DNA from: Cryobacterium zongtaii
GTDB taxonomy: Bacteria > Actinomycetota > Actinomycetes > Actinomycetales > Microbacteriaceae
Direction of reading: 5' to 3'
DNA length: 64,000 nt
Assembly: GCF_002909375.1 (NCBI RefSeq)
Contig: NZ_PPXD01000024.1
Span: 1-64,000 of the forward strand
Position numbers and translations under genes: made by a program. Below, in pieces: positions 8,285 to 14,774 of the stretch (position 1 is the first letter of the stretch; the number at the start of each line of letters is the position of its first letter). Below the pieces are notes generated by a model. It made no database searches. It had not been told where the DNA came from and was given only the letters and a program-made list of their open reading frames with translations.

Positions 8285-8821
8285 ATGATCGAATACATCA
8301 CCACCAAGGACACTGCCAAGTTGGTTCGCGCCGCATTGAAGAACGCGTTTCCCGGAGTGAAGTTCAGTGTTCGGATGAGCACCGGCACCGCGGCCGCGTG
8401 GATGAACGTGAGCTACAGTGACGGACCCACCGAGCTTGAAGTAAAGGAAGTCACCAGCCAGTTTCAGGGCCGCAGCTTCAACGGGATGACCGACAGCTAC
8501 GACGACAGCGGAACAGCGCTGATCGCGGGCGAGGGTGAAGAGATGCCCCGTGAGGTGCGCTACTGCTGTGACGGAATCCTCAGCCACCGCGAATACACCG
8601 CCGCCGGATACCGCGCAGCGCAGCACCTCATTAGGACCGAGAGCGACCACCGGGACCTAGTTCTGTTTACCCCCGAGGGCGAGCCGATCGACAGCGCAAC
8701 GTTGCCCGATGGGCTGTACGTCGCGGGCCGTTACCTCGACTACCTCTACAGCCCCAAGCAGGTTGCCCAAGCAATCCTCCACCGCGTAAACCTCTGCACC
8801 GTCACCACACCCGTCCGATAG
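8285..8821 (+). CDS. LPD29-domain plasmid protein
   Basis: A 178-residue protein. The N-terminal half (residues 9-90: TAKLVRAALKNAFPGVKFSV, WMNVSYSDGPTELEVKEVTS, FQGRSFNGMTD) resembles the large polyvalent protein-associated domain 29. That domain is found as a stand-alone or fused module in plasmids and phages, often beside anti-restriction and DNA-processing proteins. The biochemical role is unknown. ATG 8285 is chosen because the domain begins there and GGGAGATAGAG precedes it. It heads a run of small genes (8838, then the hicAB set) with similar ribosome sites. The leader described at 8081-8260 may control it. Confidence 0.7.
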   Translation: MIEYITTKDTAKLVRAALKNAFPGVKFSVRMSTGTAAAWMNVSYSDGPTELEVKEVTSQFQGRSFNGMTDSYDDSGTALIAGEGEEMPREVRYCCDGILSHREYTAAGYRAAQHLIRTESDHRDLVLFTPEGEPIDSATLPDGLYVAGRYLDYLYSPKQVAQAILHRVNLCTVTTPVR

Positions 8822-8837
8822 ACCAGGAGAACCAGAC

Positions 8838-9137
8838 ATGCCCACAATCACCATCGACTCAGTTCCCGTCGTTGTATTTGTTGACGTTTTCGAGGAAGCC
8901 GACCTAGCCCGCGACCTGGGGCCGCGGTTAACCTGTGGCGAGGTCGAGGCCCTGTCAAACTTGCTCCGCGCAGTGGGCGCAACCGCCGCCGCCGACTACT
9001 GGATCGAGGCGCACGCCGCCACCGACGAGGAGGGGGACAGCCACTGCCGACCCGCCGAAGCTACGCCCGTCGAGGTCTTGGACATTGACCAAGAGAATCT
9101 GTCTAGTAACCTTGACTTGTTTAGTCAAGGTCGCTAG
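8838..9137 (+). CDS. Hypothetical acidic protein
   Basis: A 99-residue acidic protein starting at an ATG preceded by AGGAGA and lying 16 nt after the LPD29 gene, so probably in the same operon. Sequence includes VPVVVFVDVFEEADLARDLG and EVEALSNLLRAVGATAAADYWIE. A C-terminal acidic tail overlaps the hicA promoter. No domain is recognised. Confidence 0.55.
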   Translation: MPTITIDSVPVVVFVDVFEEADLARDLGPRLTCGEVEALSNLLRAVGATAAADYWIEAHAATDEEGDSHCRPAEATPVEVLDIDQENLSSNLDLFSQGR

Positions 9138-9140
9138 ACT
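9110..9140 (+). promoter_or_regulatory. hicAB promoter with palindromic operator; leaderless start
   Basis: The palindrome CCTTGACT-TGTTT-AGTCAAGG (9110-9130) contains a -35 box TTGACT (9112-9117). TAGACT (9135-9140) lies exactly 17 bp downstream as the -10. The ATG of hicA is at 9147, seven bases past the -10, so transcription should start on or beside the start codon and the mRNA would be leaderless. A repressor bound to the palindrome would cover the -35 box, as in toxin-antitoxin autoregulation. Confidence 0.75.
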
Positions 9141-9146
9141 AGAGTC

Positions 9147-9356
9147 ATGAACAAACGCGCGGTACTCAAAAAAATCAGGGATGCGGCCAAAGCTCGCGGC
9201 CTTGACTATCGAGAGGTCGAGCTGACTAACCACACCGGCATCGTGGTTGGAGAAACGCGAAGCACCATCGGGCGACATTCCGAAGTTGCGGAAGGAACCG
9301 CCCGCGCGTTTTACAAGCAGTTCGAGAAGGAACTAGGGAAGGGGTGGTGGCGGTGA
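9147..9356 (+). CDS. hicA: HicA-like mRNA interferase toxin
   Basis: A 69-residue protein with the double-stranded RNA-binding-like HicA fold. VLKKIRDAAKARGLDYREVE forms the first helix; TNHTGIVVGE contains the catalytic His (about residue 29); and STIGRHSEVAEGTARAFYKQ matches the C-terminal signature (prH, then a GT-R helix). HicA toxins cut mRNA and are inhibited by HicB. It overlaps hicB by a GTGA junction, toxin gene first, the usual HicAB order. Divergence from classical HicA is noticeable, so the call is family-level. Confidence 0.7.
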   Translation: MNKRAVLKKIRDAAKARGLDYREVELTNHTGIVVGETRSTIGRHSEVAEGTARAFYKQFEKELGKGWWR

Positions 9357-9724
9357 CGTACACATCACAGGCACACAAGGAGGGCCGCTGGTGGGTCGTG
9401 CAAAACGACCAGGTGCCCGGCGCGATCTCGCAGGTAACCAGGCTCGACCAGGCGGCCGAAGCGCAGCGGGAAGCAATCGCGTTTGTTGAAGATGTTTCGG
9501 CGGACTCGATAGAGGTTCTGGTGCGCGTGTCGATCAGCCCGGAAATCGACCGGGAAGTGCAGGAGGCTAGCGCGCTGCGCGAGGAAGCGCAGGAGCGCGA
9601 ACAGCGCGCGTCCGAGCTGCGCCGCGGCGTCGCGCGCCGCCTAGAGGCGGACGGTTACACCATCCGCGACATTGGCGTGGTGTTGGGCGTTTCGTATCAG
9701 CGCGTGCACCAGCTCACCCACTAG
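9353..9724 (+). CDS. hicB: HicB-like antitoxin with C-terminal helix-turn-helix
   Basis: About 123 residues. The N-terminal part (TYTSQAHKEGRWWVVQNDQVPGA) has the partial RNase-H-like HicB strand pattern (W-v---d-pg). A charged coiled-coil linker (EVQEASALREEAQEREQRASELR) follows, then a helix-turn-helix (YTIRDIGVVLGVSYQRVHQL). The HTH would bind the palindrome upstream of hicA. Its GTG overlaps the hicA stop; earlier in-frame GTGs at 9344 and 9347 are alternatives. A paralogue with the same layout lies at 10140. Confidence 0.7.
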   Translation: MTYTSQAHKEGRWWVVQNDQVPGAISQVTRLDQAAEAQREAIAFVEDVSADSIEVLVRVSISPEIDREVQEASALREEAQEREQRASELRRGVARRLEADGYTIRDIGVVLGVSYQRVHQLTH

Positions 9725-9744
9725 ACCAACGACCAGGAGACCCA

Positions 9745-10122
9745 ATGTCAGTAAACGAAGAAGGCCGACAGACAGAAATTGCGGACGAGCTGGCCGAAGC
9801 GGCCAAGACCCTGGCGCACTCGACGCGCACAGTTCCGCGCCCCTCAGATTCTTACGAGCTGCTGGGCAGTCTCCAAGCCGCCCAGGAGTCGCTAGCCCAG
9901 GTCTATGCACATTTGGCAGGGTGGCACGGCGCAGCGGTAGACGGCACGCACTACAACGGCGAGGACGACCACGGCACCCCCGGACTTCCCGCAGTCGGCG
10001 CCGACGGGCAAGCCACGGGGCTGCTCGACCTGGCGGCGGCATCCGCTGCAACAACGGCCGACCTGGTCGCCAAGGCTCACGCAGCTAACGCCGTCGTGCG
10101 TTGGTTCGATGAAGTGAAATAA
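9745..10122 (+). CDS. Hypothetical protein between two HicB-like genes
   Basis: A 125-residue mostly helical protein: RQTEIADELAEAAKTLAHS, then SYELLGSLQAAQESLAQVYAH, and a C-terminal AASAATTADLVAKAHAANAV. A short Gly/Asp-rich segment interrupts the helices. The ATG is preceded by AGGAGA and sits 20 nt after hicB, so it belongs to the same operon. No domain is recognised; it may be a third component of the toxin-antitoxin unit or an unrelated passenger. Confidence 0.5.
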   Translation: MSVNEEGRQTEIADELAEAAKTLAHSTRTVPRPSDSYELLGSLQAAQESLAQVYAHLAGWHGAAVDGTHYNGEDDHGTPGLPAVGADGQATGLLDLAAASAATTADLVAKAHAANAVVRWFDEVK

Positions 10123-10139
10123 GAAAAGGAAGCACGACC

Positions 10140-10541
10140 ATGACGACGCCCCGCACGATAGAAGCAACCGCATCCCACAAGGGCAACTGGTGGGAAATCT
10201 CCTTCCAGGATGATGACCTAGACACCGTGACTTCTACGCGCAACATCTACGACGTAGAGGCCACGGCCACCGACGCGGCCGCGCTCTGGCTTGACGTGAA
10301 TCCCGCCACGATCGCAGTCCGCGTAACCTACGCGCTCCCCGAGGCCTACCGCTCCACCTGGGAGAGCGCCCAAGCTAAGACTGTGGCCGGCGAGGACGAA
10401 GCGGAAGCGGCGCAGATGCGCCGCACCGTGATTGCCAATCTCCTTGCAGACGGATACACACTCGAAGAAGCCGGCAAAATTCTAGGACTATCCAAGGGCC
10501 GAATTCACCAGCTCGCGACCGTCCCCACACCCACCGCCTAA
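10140..10541 (+). CDS. HicB-like antitoxin paralogue without an adjacent toxin
   Basis: A 133-residue protein with the same design as hicB at 9353. The start ATASHKGNWWEISFQDDDLD aligns with the HicB N-terminus and the end LADGYTLEEAGKILGLSKGR plus IHQL is a helix-turn-helix. A charged linker joins them. The ribosome site AGGAAG is strong and the gene lies 17 nt after the previous one. No HicA-like gene abuts it. It may cross-regulate the hicAB promoter, act as an orphan antitoxin, or neutralise a toxin on another replicon. Confidence 0.6.
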   Translation: MTTPRTIEATASHKGNWWEISFQDDDLDTVTSTRNIYDVEATATDAAALWLDVNPATIAVRVTYALPEAYRSTWESAQAKTVAGEDEAEAAQMRRTVIANLLADGYTLEEAGKILGLSKGRIHQLATVPTPTA

Positions 10542-10560
10542 CCAAGCGCGCAGCGAGAAA

Positions 10561-11046
10561 ATGAAAGCCACGGAGGTAGAGCGGTTCGGGTCGCACGTCG
10601 TCAAGGGCCCTGCCGCCGATGACTGTTGGATATGGACAGGCGCGATCGCTGATGACGGTTACGGCCGGTTCTGGACGAAGGACGGCGACGACCAGAAGGT
10701 CTATCGGCCGCAGCGTTTCGCCTACCAGCTCGACACCGGAAAAGCGCTTCCGTCGTCGGTGCTGCTGCCGCACTCCTGCGACGTGCCTATCTGCGTGCAC
10801 ACCGTCAGAGACGCGGCAGAGTCGTACCTATCCGAGGACACCAACAAAACGAACATGCTCGACCGGGCGCAGAAAAACCGCCACGCTAACCGGTGGTCAG
10901 CATGGCAGTTCAATGGTCTTGCGCGAGAGGAAGGCGCGCAGCGCTCCCGCGATCTTCGAGACGTGATCCTCACCCACGGGTGGGACCCTGAGCGGATGAG
11001 CGCCGCTCTCGCCGGGGTAGAAGAAACGCACCCGCGCCTGTTCTAA
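10561..11046 (+). CDS. HNH-like endonuclease, divergent
   Basis: A 161-residue protein with the layout of small phage HNH endonucleases: CWIWTGAIADDGYGRF near the N-terminus, then VYRPQRFAYQLDTGKALPSS and LPHSCDVPICV. The His in LPHSC and the Cys pairs are retained, but the usual nP-HL zinc/catalytic motif after the second Cys pair is replaced by HTVRDAAESYL. KTNMLDRAQKNRHANR matches the family's Asn-helix end. Activity is therefore uncertain. It ends the small-gene run and is followed by a GC-rich spacer. Confidence 0.55.
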   Translation: MKATEVERFGSHVVKGPAADDCWIWTGAIADDGYGRFWTKDGDDQKVYRPQRFAYQLDTGKALPSSVLLPHSCDVPICVHTVRDAAESYLSEDTNKTNMLDRAQKNRHANRWSAWQFNGLAREEGAQRSRDLRDVILTHGWDPERMSAALAGVEETHPRLF

Positions 11047-11151
11047 CCGTAAAGCCCGGCCCGGAGCCCAACGCCGCTCGGCTTGGGCGCCCCGGGGAAG
11101 CTGGGCGTGTGCTGAGGGTCTGAGAGACGAGGTGTTCCCCCTCATTTCTTT

Positions 11152-11163
11152 GGCTGATCAGCC
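11152..11163. promoter_or_regulatory. 12-bp palindrome upstream of the DUF4232 gene
   Basis: GGCTGATCAGCC is a perfect palindrome about 40 bp before the GTG at 11202. The position suits a regulator operator; no regulator is identified. Confidence 0.4.
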
Positions 11164-11201
11164 GTACAGTGCTGGTAGGCAACTTGATAGGGGGGATTCA
11201 A

Positions 11202-11768
11202 GTGAACGGTCGACCTTGTCGATCCACCAGCGCACGGGCCGCCGTGACAGCGATGATCATTCTGGGGGCACTAGCGGGCTGTTCGCCGACGGTGCCCGAT
11301 GAAAGCCTGGCAACGTCGGCACCGGTGGTAGGCACCACAGCCGGAGGCTGCGAGTTCGCTGCCACCCGTAAAGCGTTCGACCCTGAGCACCCTCAAAACA
11401 CAGCCCTGTCTTACGTGAAGCTAGCCAACACCGGCACCACTGACTGCGAAGTGTCCGGCTTTCCCGATGTAGCCCTGCTCGATGCCAACGGGAACGTTGT
11501 CGGCGACCCAGCCGTGGAACGAACCACGGTCCCGGCTCGGACGCTCACCGTAAAACCGAAGCAGGCCGCCTACGTCACACTCAAAGTCGCTGGCCAAAAT
11601 CTCTACCAGGACTGTCCGTTGCTCGGAGCGGCAACACTGCGGATCCGCCTGCCTCAAAGTAGCGAAGACATCCATGTTGATGTGGCTGATCTCAACATCT
11701 GTGATGGTGCAACCTCCAGGTGGCTGGTGTACAACCTCGCCGCCAGCCCGGATAATCCTCTTTCCTAA
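11202..11768 (+). CDS. DUF4232-type secreted lipoprotein, second copy
   Basis: About 188 residues. A basic N-terminus and hydrophobic core end at lipobox LAGC (near residue 27). The body has the DUF4232 pattern: GGCEFAATRKAFDPEH, YVKLANTGTTDCEVSGFPDV, a middle AYVTLKVAG and C-terminal LNICDGATSRW. It starts at GTG 11202, with GGGGGA before it; a GTG at 11169 is less likely. Related to the lipoprotein at 1585-2238. Its last 25 codons recur, inverted, fused to a sigma-factor fragment at 12025-12414. Confidence 0.75.
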   Translation: MNGRPCRSTSARAAVTAMIILGALAGCSPTVPDESLATSAPVVGTTAGGCEFAATRKAFDPEHPQNTALSYVKLANTGTTDCEVSGFPDVALLDANGNVVGDPAVERTTVPARTLTVKPKQAAYVTLKVAGQNLYQDCPLLGAATLRIRLPQSSEDIHVDVADLNICDGATSRWLVYNLAASPDNPLS

Positions 11769-12024
11769 CCGAAGCGGATCGACCCCACCTATACATGAGC
11801 TGTGCGATGAACCCGCTTCGCACGAGTGACGAGCCTGACCGGGGAATGGCGTCCGTTTGGGGATCCTCTATCGGACGCCGAAGGTGCAGACCGAGAGTGG
11901 CGGGGCCACTGCGGACACCGATAGCTTGTCATCCAGTAGGAGCCACAAAGGGGGCATCTCATCCCGTGGCGGGGCGCGCGTGCGAGCAACGTGCGGCGGG
12001 CGGCGTGATGGCGAGCCGCATCGG

Positions 12025-12414
12025 TTAAGAAAGCGGGTTGTCCGGGCTGGCCGCGATGTTGTACCCCAGCCAGTTGGAGGTGGCGTCATCGCAGATGTTG
12101 AGAGAGACAGCCGTTCCTCGGGCCAGGCGCTCTGCCTGAGCGTGATACTTGGCGTGGCGCTCCGCGGTTTCAATGATGATTGACCAAGGCGAGCCGTCAC
12201 GCCTCGATAACATCGCCGCGTTTTGCCAGACGTATAGCCACAGGCCACACATGGCCTCGTCGACCGCGGCCGGGGACTTCAGATAGTGATTGCAGATCGC
12301 AAACGTCGGAACACACAACTGATCGTAAATCAGGCCGAACGCAGCCTGACTGCCCGAAGCCATGCTCAGCATCAGCTTCTGCTGATCGGATGCCTCGGAC
12401 AATGCCGTCACCAC
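12025..12414 (-). pseudogene. Sigma-factor region-2 fragment fused to a DUF4232 tail
   Basis: A 129-residue open frame. Residues 1-100 (QAAFGLIYDQLCVPTFAICN, VDEAMCGLWLYVWQN, SPWSIIIETAERHAKYH) resemble region 2 of an ECF-type sigma factor. The -35-recognition region 4 is missing. The last 25 residues (LNICDDATSNWLGYNIAASP) match the end of the DUF4232 protein at 11768, and about 76 bp of DNA is shared in inverted orientation. The frame stays open through the join. Probably a recombination by-product; it could still be expressed, but without region 4 it should not act as a normal sigma factor. Confidence 0.7.
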
Positions 12415-12657
12415 ACTATGCCGCTTCGAACGCCAGAATCGGATATCACCGCGCTACACAGAGGACCTCCGCTGCTGGCATGCACGGGCTCACGGCAGGC
12501 GAGGGGCCAAAGCTTGTGACCGGTCGATCTGCACCCGATGCCGGTTGAGTCGCTATGCCCACAGCACTCGCCGCCGGCACAATCCGGCCCCACTTTTGCC
12601 GATGAAACCACACCCCACCGAGGGACGTGACCCGACTGCAGCTGATTTACCGTCGAC

Positions 12658-13260
12658 ATGAAGGGTGCAGTATTTCCTCCTGCTGGATACAAACCGAATT
12701 CCTCCAGTTTCCTCTGACGCTGCCGGAATTTACCGACTGCGCCTCAATGCGTGCACTGCCCTGCACACAACTCACCGTACTCCTGGGCCCGCTGCGGGCC
12801 CTCGCGATCGCCACTGGCATCAACATCAACGGTGATCAGTTCGTTGATGTCGATCAGGGCGACAACTGGCATCTAGACCCGCTTATCCCGGCCGACAAAC
12901 AGCTTGAAAAGGCCACCTATGCCAGGGACGACCTCGACCGCGGCTATCTCGCCCGGCACCAACACCCGGTCCGGGGCGTCGCCGCAACAGCCAGGCAAGC
13001 TAACACCGACACCTTCGCCTACACGAACACCGCCCCGCAGTCCGGGGCGTTCAACCTGTCGAAATCGCCTGCACTCCCCGCCGCTTGGACGGTTCCGGAT
13101 GTTCCAAAGGCCCATCATGGATATCGTCGGCCTCACCGAACTCGACCTGGCCGATCTGTCCGACCCAGACGCTCTGGCGCAAATTGCGAACACTCGGGAC
13201 GACGCAGGCCGTCGAGACGACTGGGTCAAGCTCCACGACGCAACAGGAATCCACTTCTAA
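12658..13260 (+). pseudogene. Decayed NUC1 endonuclease paralogue
   Basis: This is a broken copy of the gene at 429-1295. It starts MKGAVFPPAGYKPNSSSFL then hits TGA; a frame change restores homology as LPEFT through IATGININGDQFVDVDQGDN, TYARDDLDRGYLARHQHP and QANTDTFAYTNTAPQSGAFN. A second shift with an internal deletion of about 90 residues jumps to SPPLGRF and PIMDIVGLTELDLADLSD. The catalytic His of DRGH is Tyr here. Two frame changes, the deletion and the lost catalytic residue make it non-functional. Confidence 0.85.
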
Positions 13261-13407
13261 TCCGCAACAGCCAGTTCGGTTGCCGTCGAGTGAGGGCTAT
13301 CGCCGTCGTTACAGATTCGTTATATGCATCTTGACCCATTCGAGGGGAGCAGCCCAGAATATAGGCGAACCTCATTACCCGAAACGAGGCGGAGAGCTAG
13401 GCGCGAC

Positions 13408-13614
13408 GTGACCATCGAAAACCCGCAACAGATCAGGCGATTCGAGAGCTGGTACAACCCACAGGTGCATCAGGCAACTGGGGTGATCATCGCTCAAACC
13501 AACGCAAACCCTGACCAAGCGCTGCGATGTCTCGTGAGGCATGCTAAATCCACGGGGGTTTCAGTTGATGCCGTGGCCGCGGACGTTATCGCCGGCAAAA
13601 TCACTTTCACCTAA
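13408..13614 (+). CDS. Stand-alone ANTAR domain protein
   Basis: About 68 residues, almost entirely an ANTAR domain: NPQVHQATGVIIAQTNANPD, QALRCLVRHAKSTGVSV, DAVAADVIAG. ANTAR domains bind leader RNA hairpins to permit readthrough. It lacks a sensor domain, unlike the GAF-ANTAR protein at 5455, so it may depend on a partner or act constitutively. The GTG at 13408 gives the N-terminus VTIENPQQIRRFES; the in-frame ATG at 13324 is an alternative. It follows the endonuclease pseudogene. Confidence 0.6.
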   Translation: MTIENPQQIRRFESWYNPQVHQATGVIIAQTNANPDQALRCLVRHAKSTGVSVDAVAADVIAGKITFT

Positions 13615-13680
13615 CGTCCTCGGTTAGCCCGGTGCGTAGGGGACTGCCCCGAGTTCAGTTGACTCAAAGGGTTAGTGGTT

Positions 13681-13731
13681 TCAGGCGGCTTTGAGGGCCA
13701 CGTATATTGCCTCAAACTCGATCGGTGAGCT
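13681..13731 (-). pseudogene. Transposase C-terminal scrap (IS3-like)
   Basis: The frame reads SSPIEFEAIYVALKAA and then stops, like the last residues of IS3-type transposases. No other part of an element remains. It marks the left side of the resistance-like cassette. Confidence 0.45.
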
Positions 13732-13876
13732 TACCGAGGCCAGATCCACCCGTTGTCATGTTCGCGCCGGCCTCCCAGGGAGAATTGCCGTTAGGTCCGG
13801 TGGCCTCGAGATACCGTGTCCCTATGCGGGACAACAAAGCGAACGCCGCTCTGATGCGACAACGGATTCGGACCTG

Positions 13877-13993
13877 ATCGAGCGAGGCCTGGGCCACTGT
13901 CTCCCCGCCTTCTATGAGGCGGCGGGCGTTTCCAATCTGGCTGTCTATGACGATCCGCGGGCGACCGCCCATATCCTTCCTGGAGTTGCGGCG
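13877..13993 (-). pseudogene. Resolvase C-terminal HTH remnant
   Basis: The segment RNSRKDMGGRPRIVIDSQIG and NARRLIEGGETVAQAS resembles the DNA-binding tail of serine resolvases (GRP, then a helix-turn-helix). The upstream catalytic domain is absent. It cannot be shown to belong with the N-terminal piece at 2476-2747. Confidence 0.45.
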
Positions 13994-14122
13994 ATTGGTG
14001 GTCGAATCCAGTATGACTGTGGCGGCTTTAGTGGGACCCACCGGGGCAATCTAAACGGGACTCACTTCGACGTTTTTGGGGTGTCTGGGGCGATTTAGGC
14101 CGGACCCACCCCTACGGTTTCC

Positions 14123-14674
14123 TCACCGGTCGGGATCCTTGGTGGGTTGTGGGTGAGGCGTGGGTGGTTCTTGTGGGCTGTTGATTCGGGCGGCAGTGGT
14201 GGCTGTGATGTAGCTTTCCATCGTTTCAGTCAGATCGCCGAGCATTCCCTCGAATTTCCCGAGAAGCTCGGTGGAGTGTTTTGCCAACACATCAGCGATC
14301 CGATCACCCAGCGGCTGGAAGAAGTCGTCGGCGATGGCCTGGACACCGGATGTGGAGTGGAGCGTCACGATGCGCCGATCGGCGTGGACTCGGCTGCGGA
14401 GTACGTGGCCGGCTAGCTCTAGACGGTTGATGAGTGTTGAGGTGGCTCCGGGGGTGAGGCCGATTTTTTCACTCAGTCTTGCCGGGGACAGCGCCGCGCC
14501 GCGTTCCTCCGCTGCGAGGATCTCAATCAGGGCAGTGGCGTCAGTGGAATGCAGGCCTTCGTTGGCCGCGAACTGGCGTGCGAGCTCCGAGTAGGTGGCA
14601 CCGTAGGCGCGCAGCGCCTCATTGAGGCGTTCGCTCTGCTGAGGGAACCCGGCGTGCGGGACGCAGTTACCCAT
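14123..14674 (-). CDS. MarR-family transcriptional regulator
   Basis: A 183-residue protein with a MarR winged helix: LHSTDATALIEILAAEERG, LSPARLSEKIGLTPGATSTL (recognition helix), then INRLELAGHVLRSRVHADRR (wing, with the D-R motif). Family dimers repress efflux genes until a drug or phenolic binds. It is divergent from the MFS pump at 14775 and very likely controls it through the inverted repeat at 14718-14738. The N- and C-termini are extended relative to typical 150-residue MarR proteins; the C-terminus is Pro-rich. Confidence 0.85.
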   Translation of the reverse strand: MGNCVPHAGFPQQSERLNEALRAYGATYSELARQFAANEGLHSTDATALIEILAAEERGAALSPARLSEKIGLTPGATSTLINRLELAGHVLRSRVHADRRIVTLHSTSGVQAIADDFFQPLGDRIADVLAKHSTELLGKFEGMLGDLTETMESYITATTAARINSPQEPPTPHPQPTKDPDR

Positions 14675-14706
14675 GAGGCCACCTTTCGTTAGGTTTCATA
14701 GCTCGA

Positions 14707-14738
14707 TTGACATTACCATCATAAAGTAGTTTGATGAT
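14707..14738 (+). promoter_or_regulatory. Promoter and MarR operator candidate
   Basis: A consensus -35 TTGACA (14707-14712) is followed after 17 bp by a weak -10 (TTTGAT, 14730-14735). The imperfect inverted repeat ATCATAAA-GTAG-TTTGATGAT covers the spacer and -10, where the divergently encoded MarR protein could block transcription. Confidence 0.6.
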
Positions 14739-14774
14739 TAAATAGTTTTTTGGTGAAGTTACATGGAGGTTGGA

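Noticed and set aside
7985-8650. Long minus-strand frame over the LPD29 gene and its leader
   Set aside because: Only its last 41 codons form a zinc-ribbon protein; the rest is opposite a plus-strand gene with a recognised domain and good ribosome site.
13691-14098. Plus-strand 135-codon frame before the MarR gene
   Set aside because: It overlies the resolvase and transposase scraps on the other strand and has no motif.
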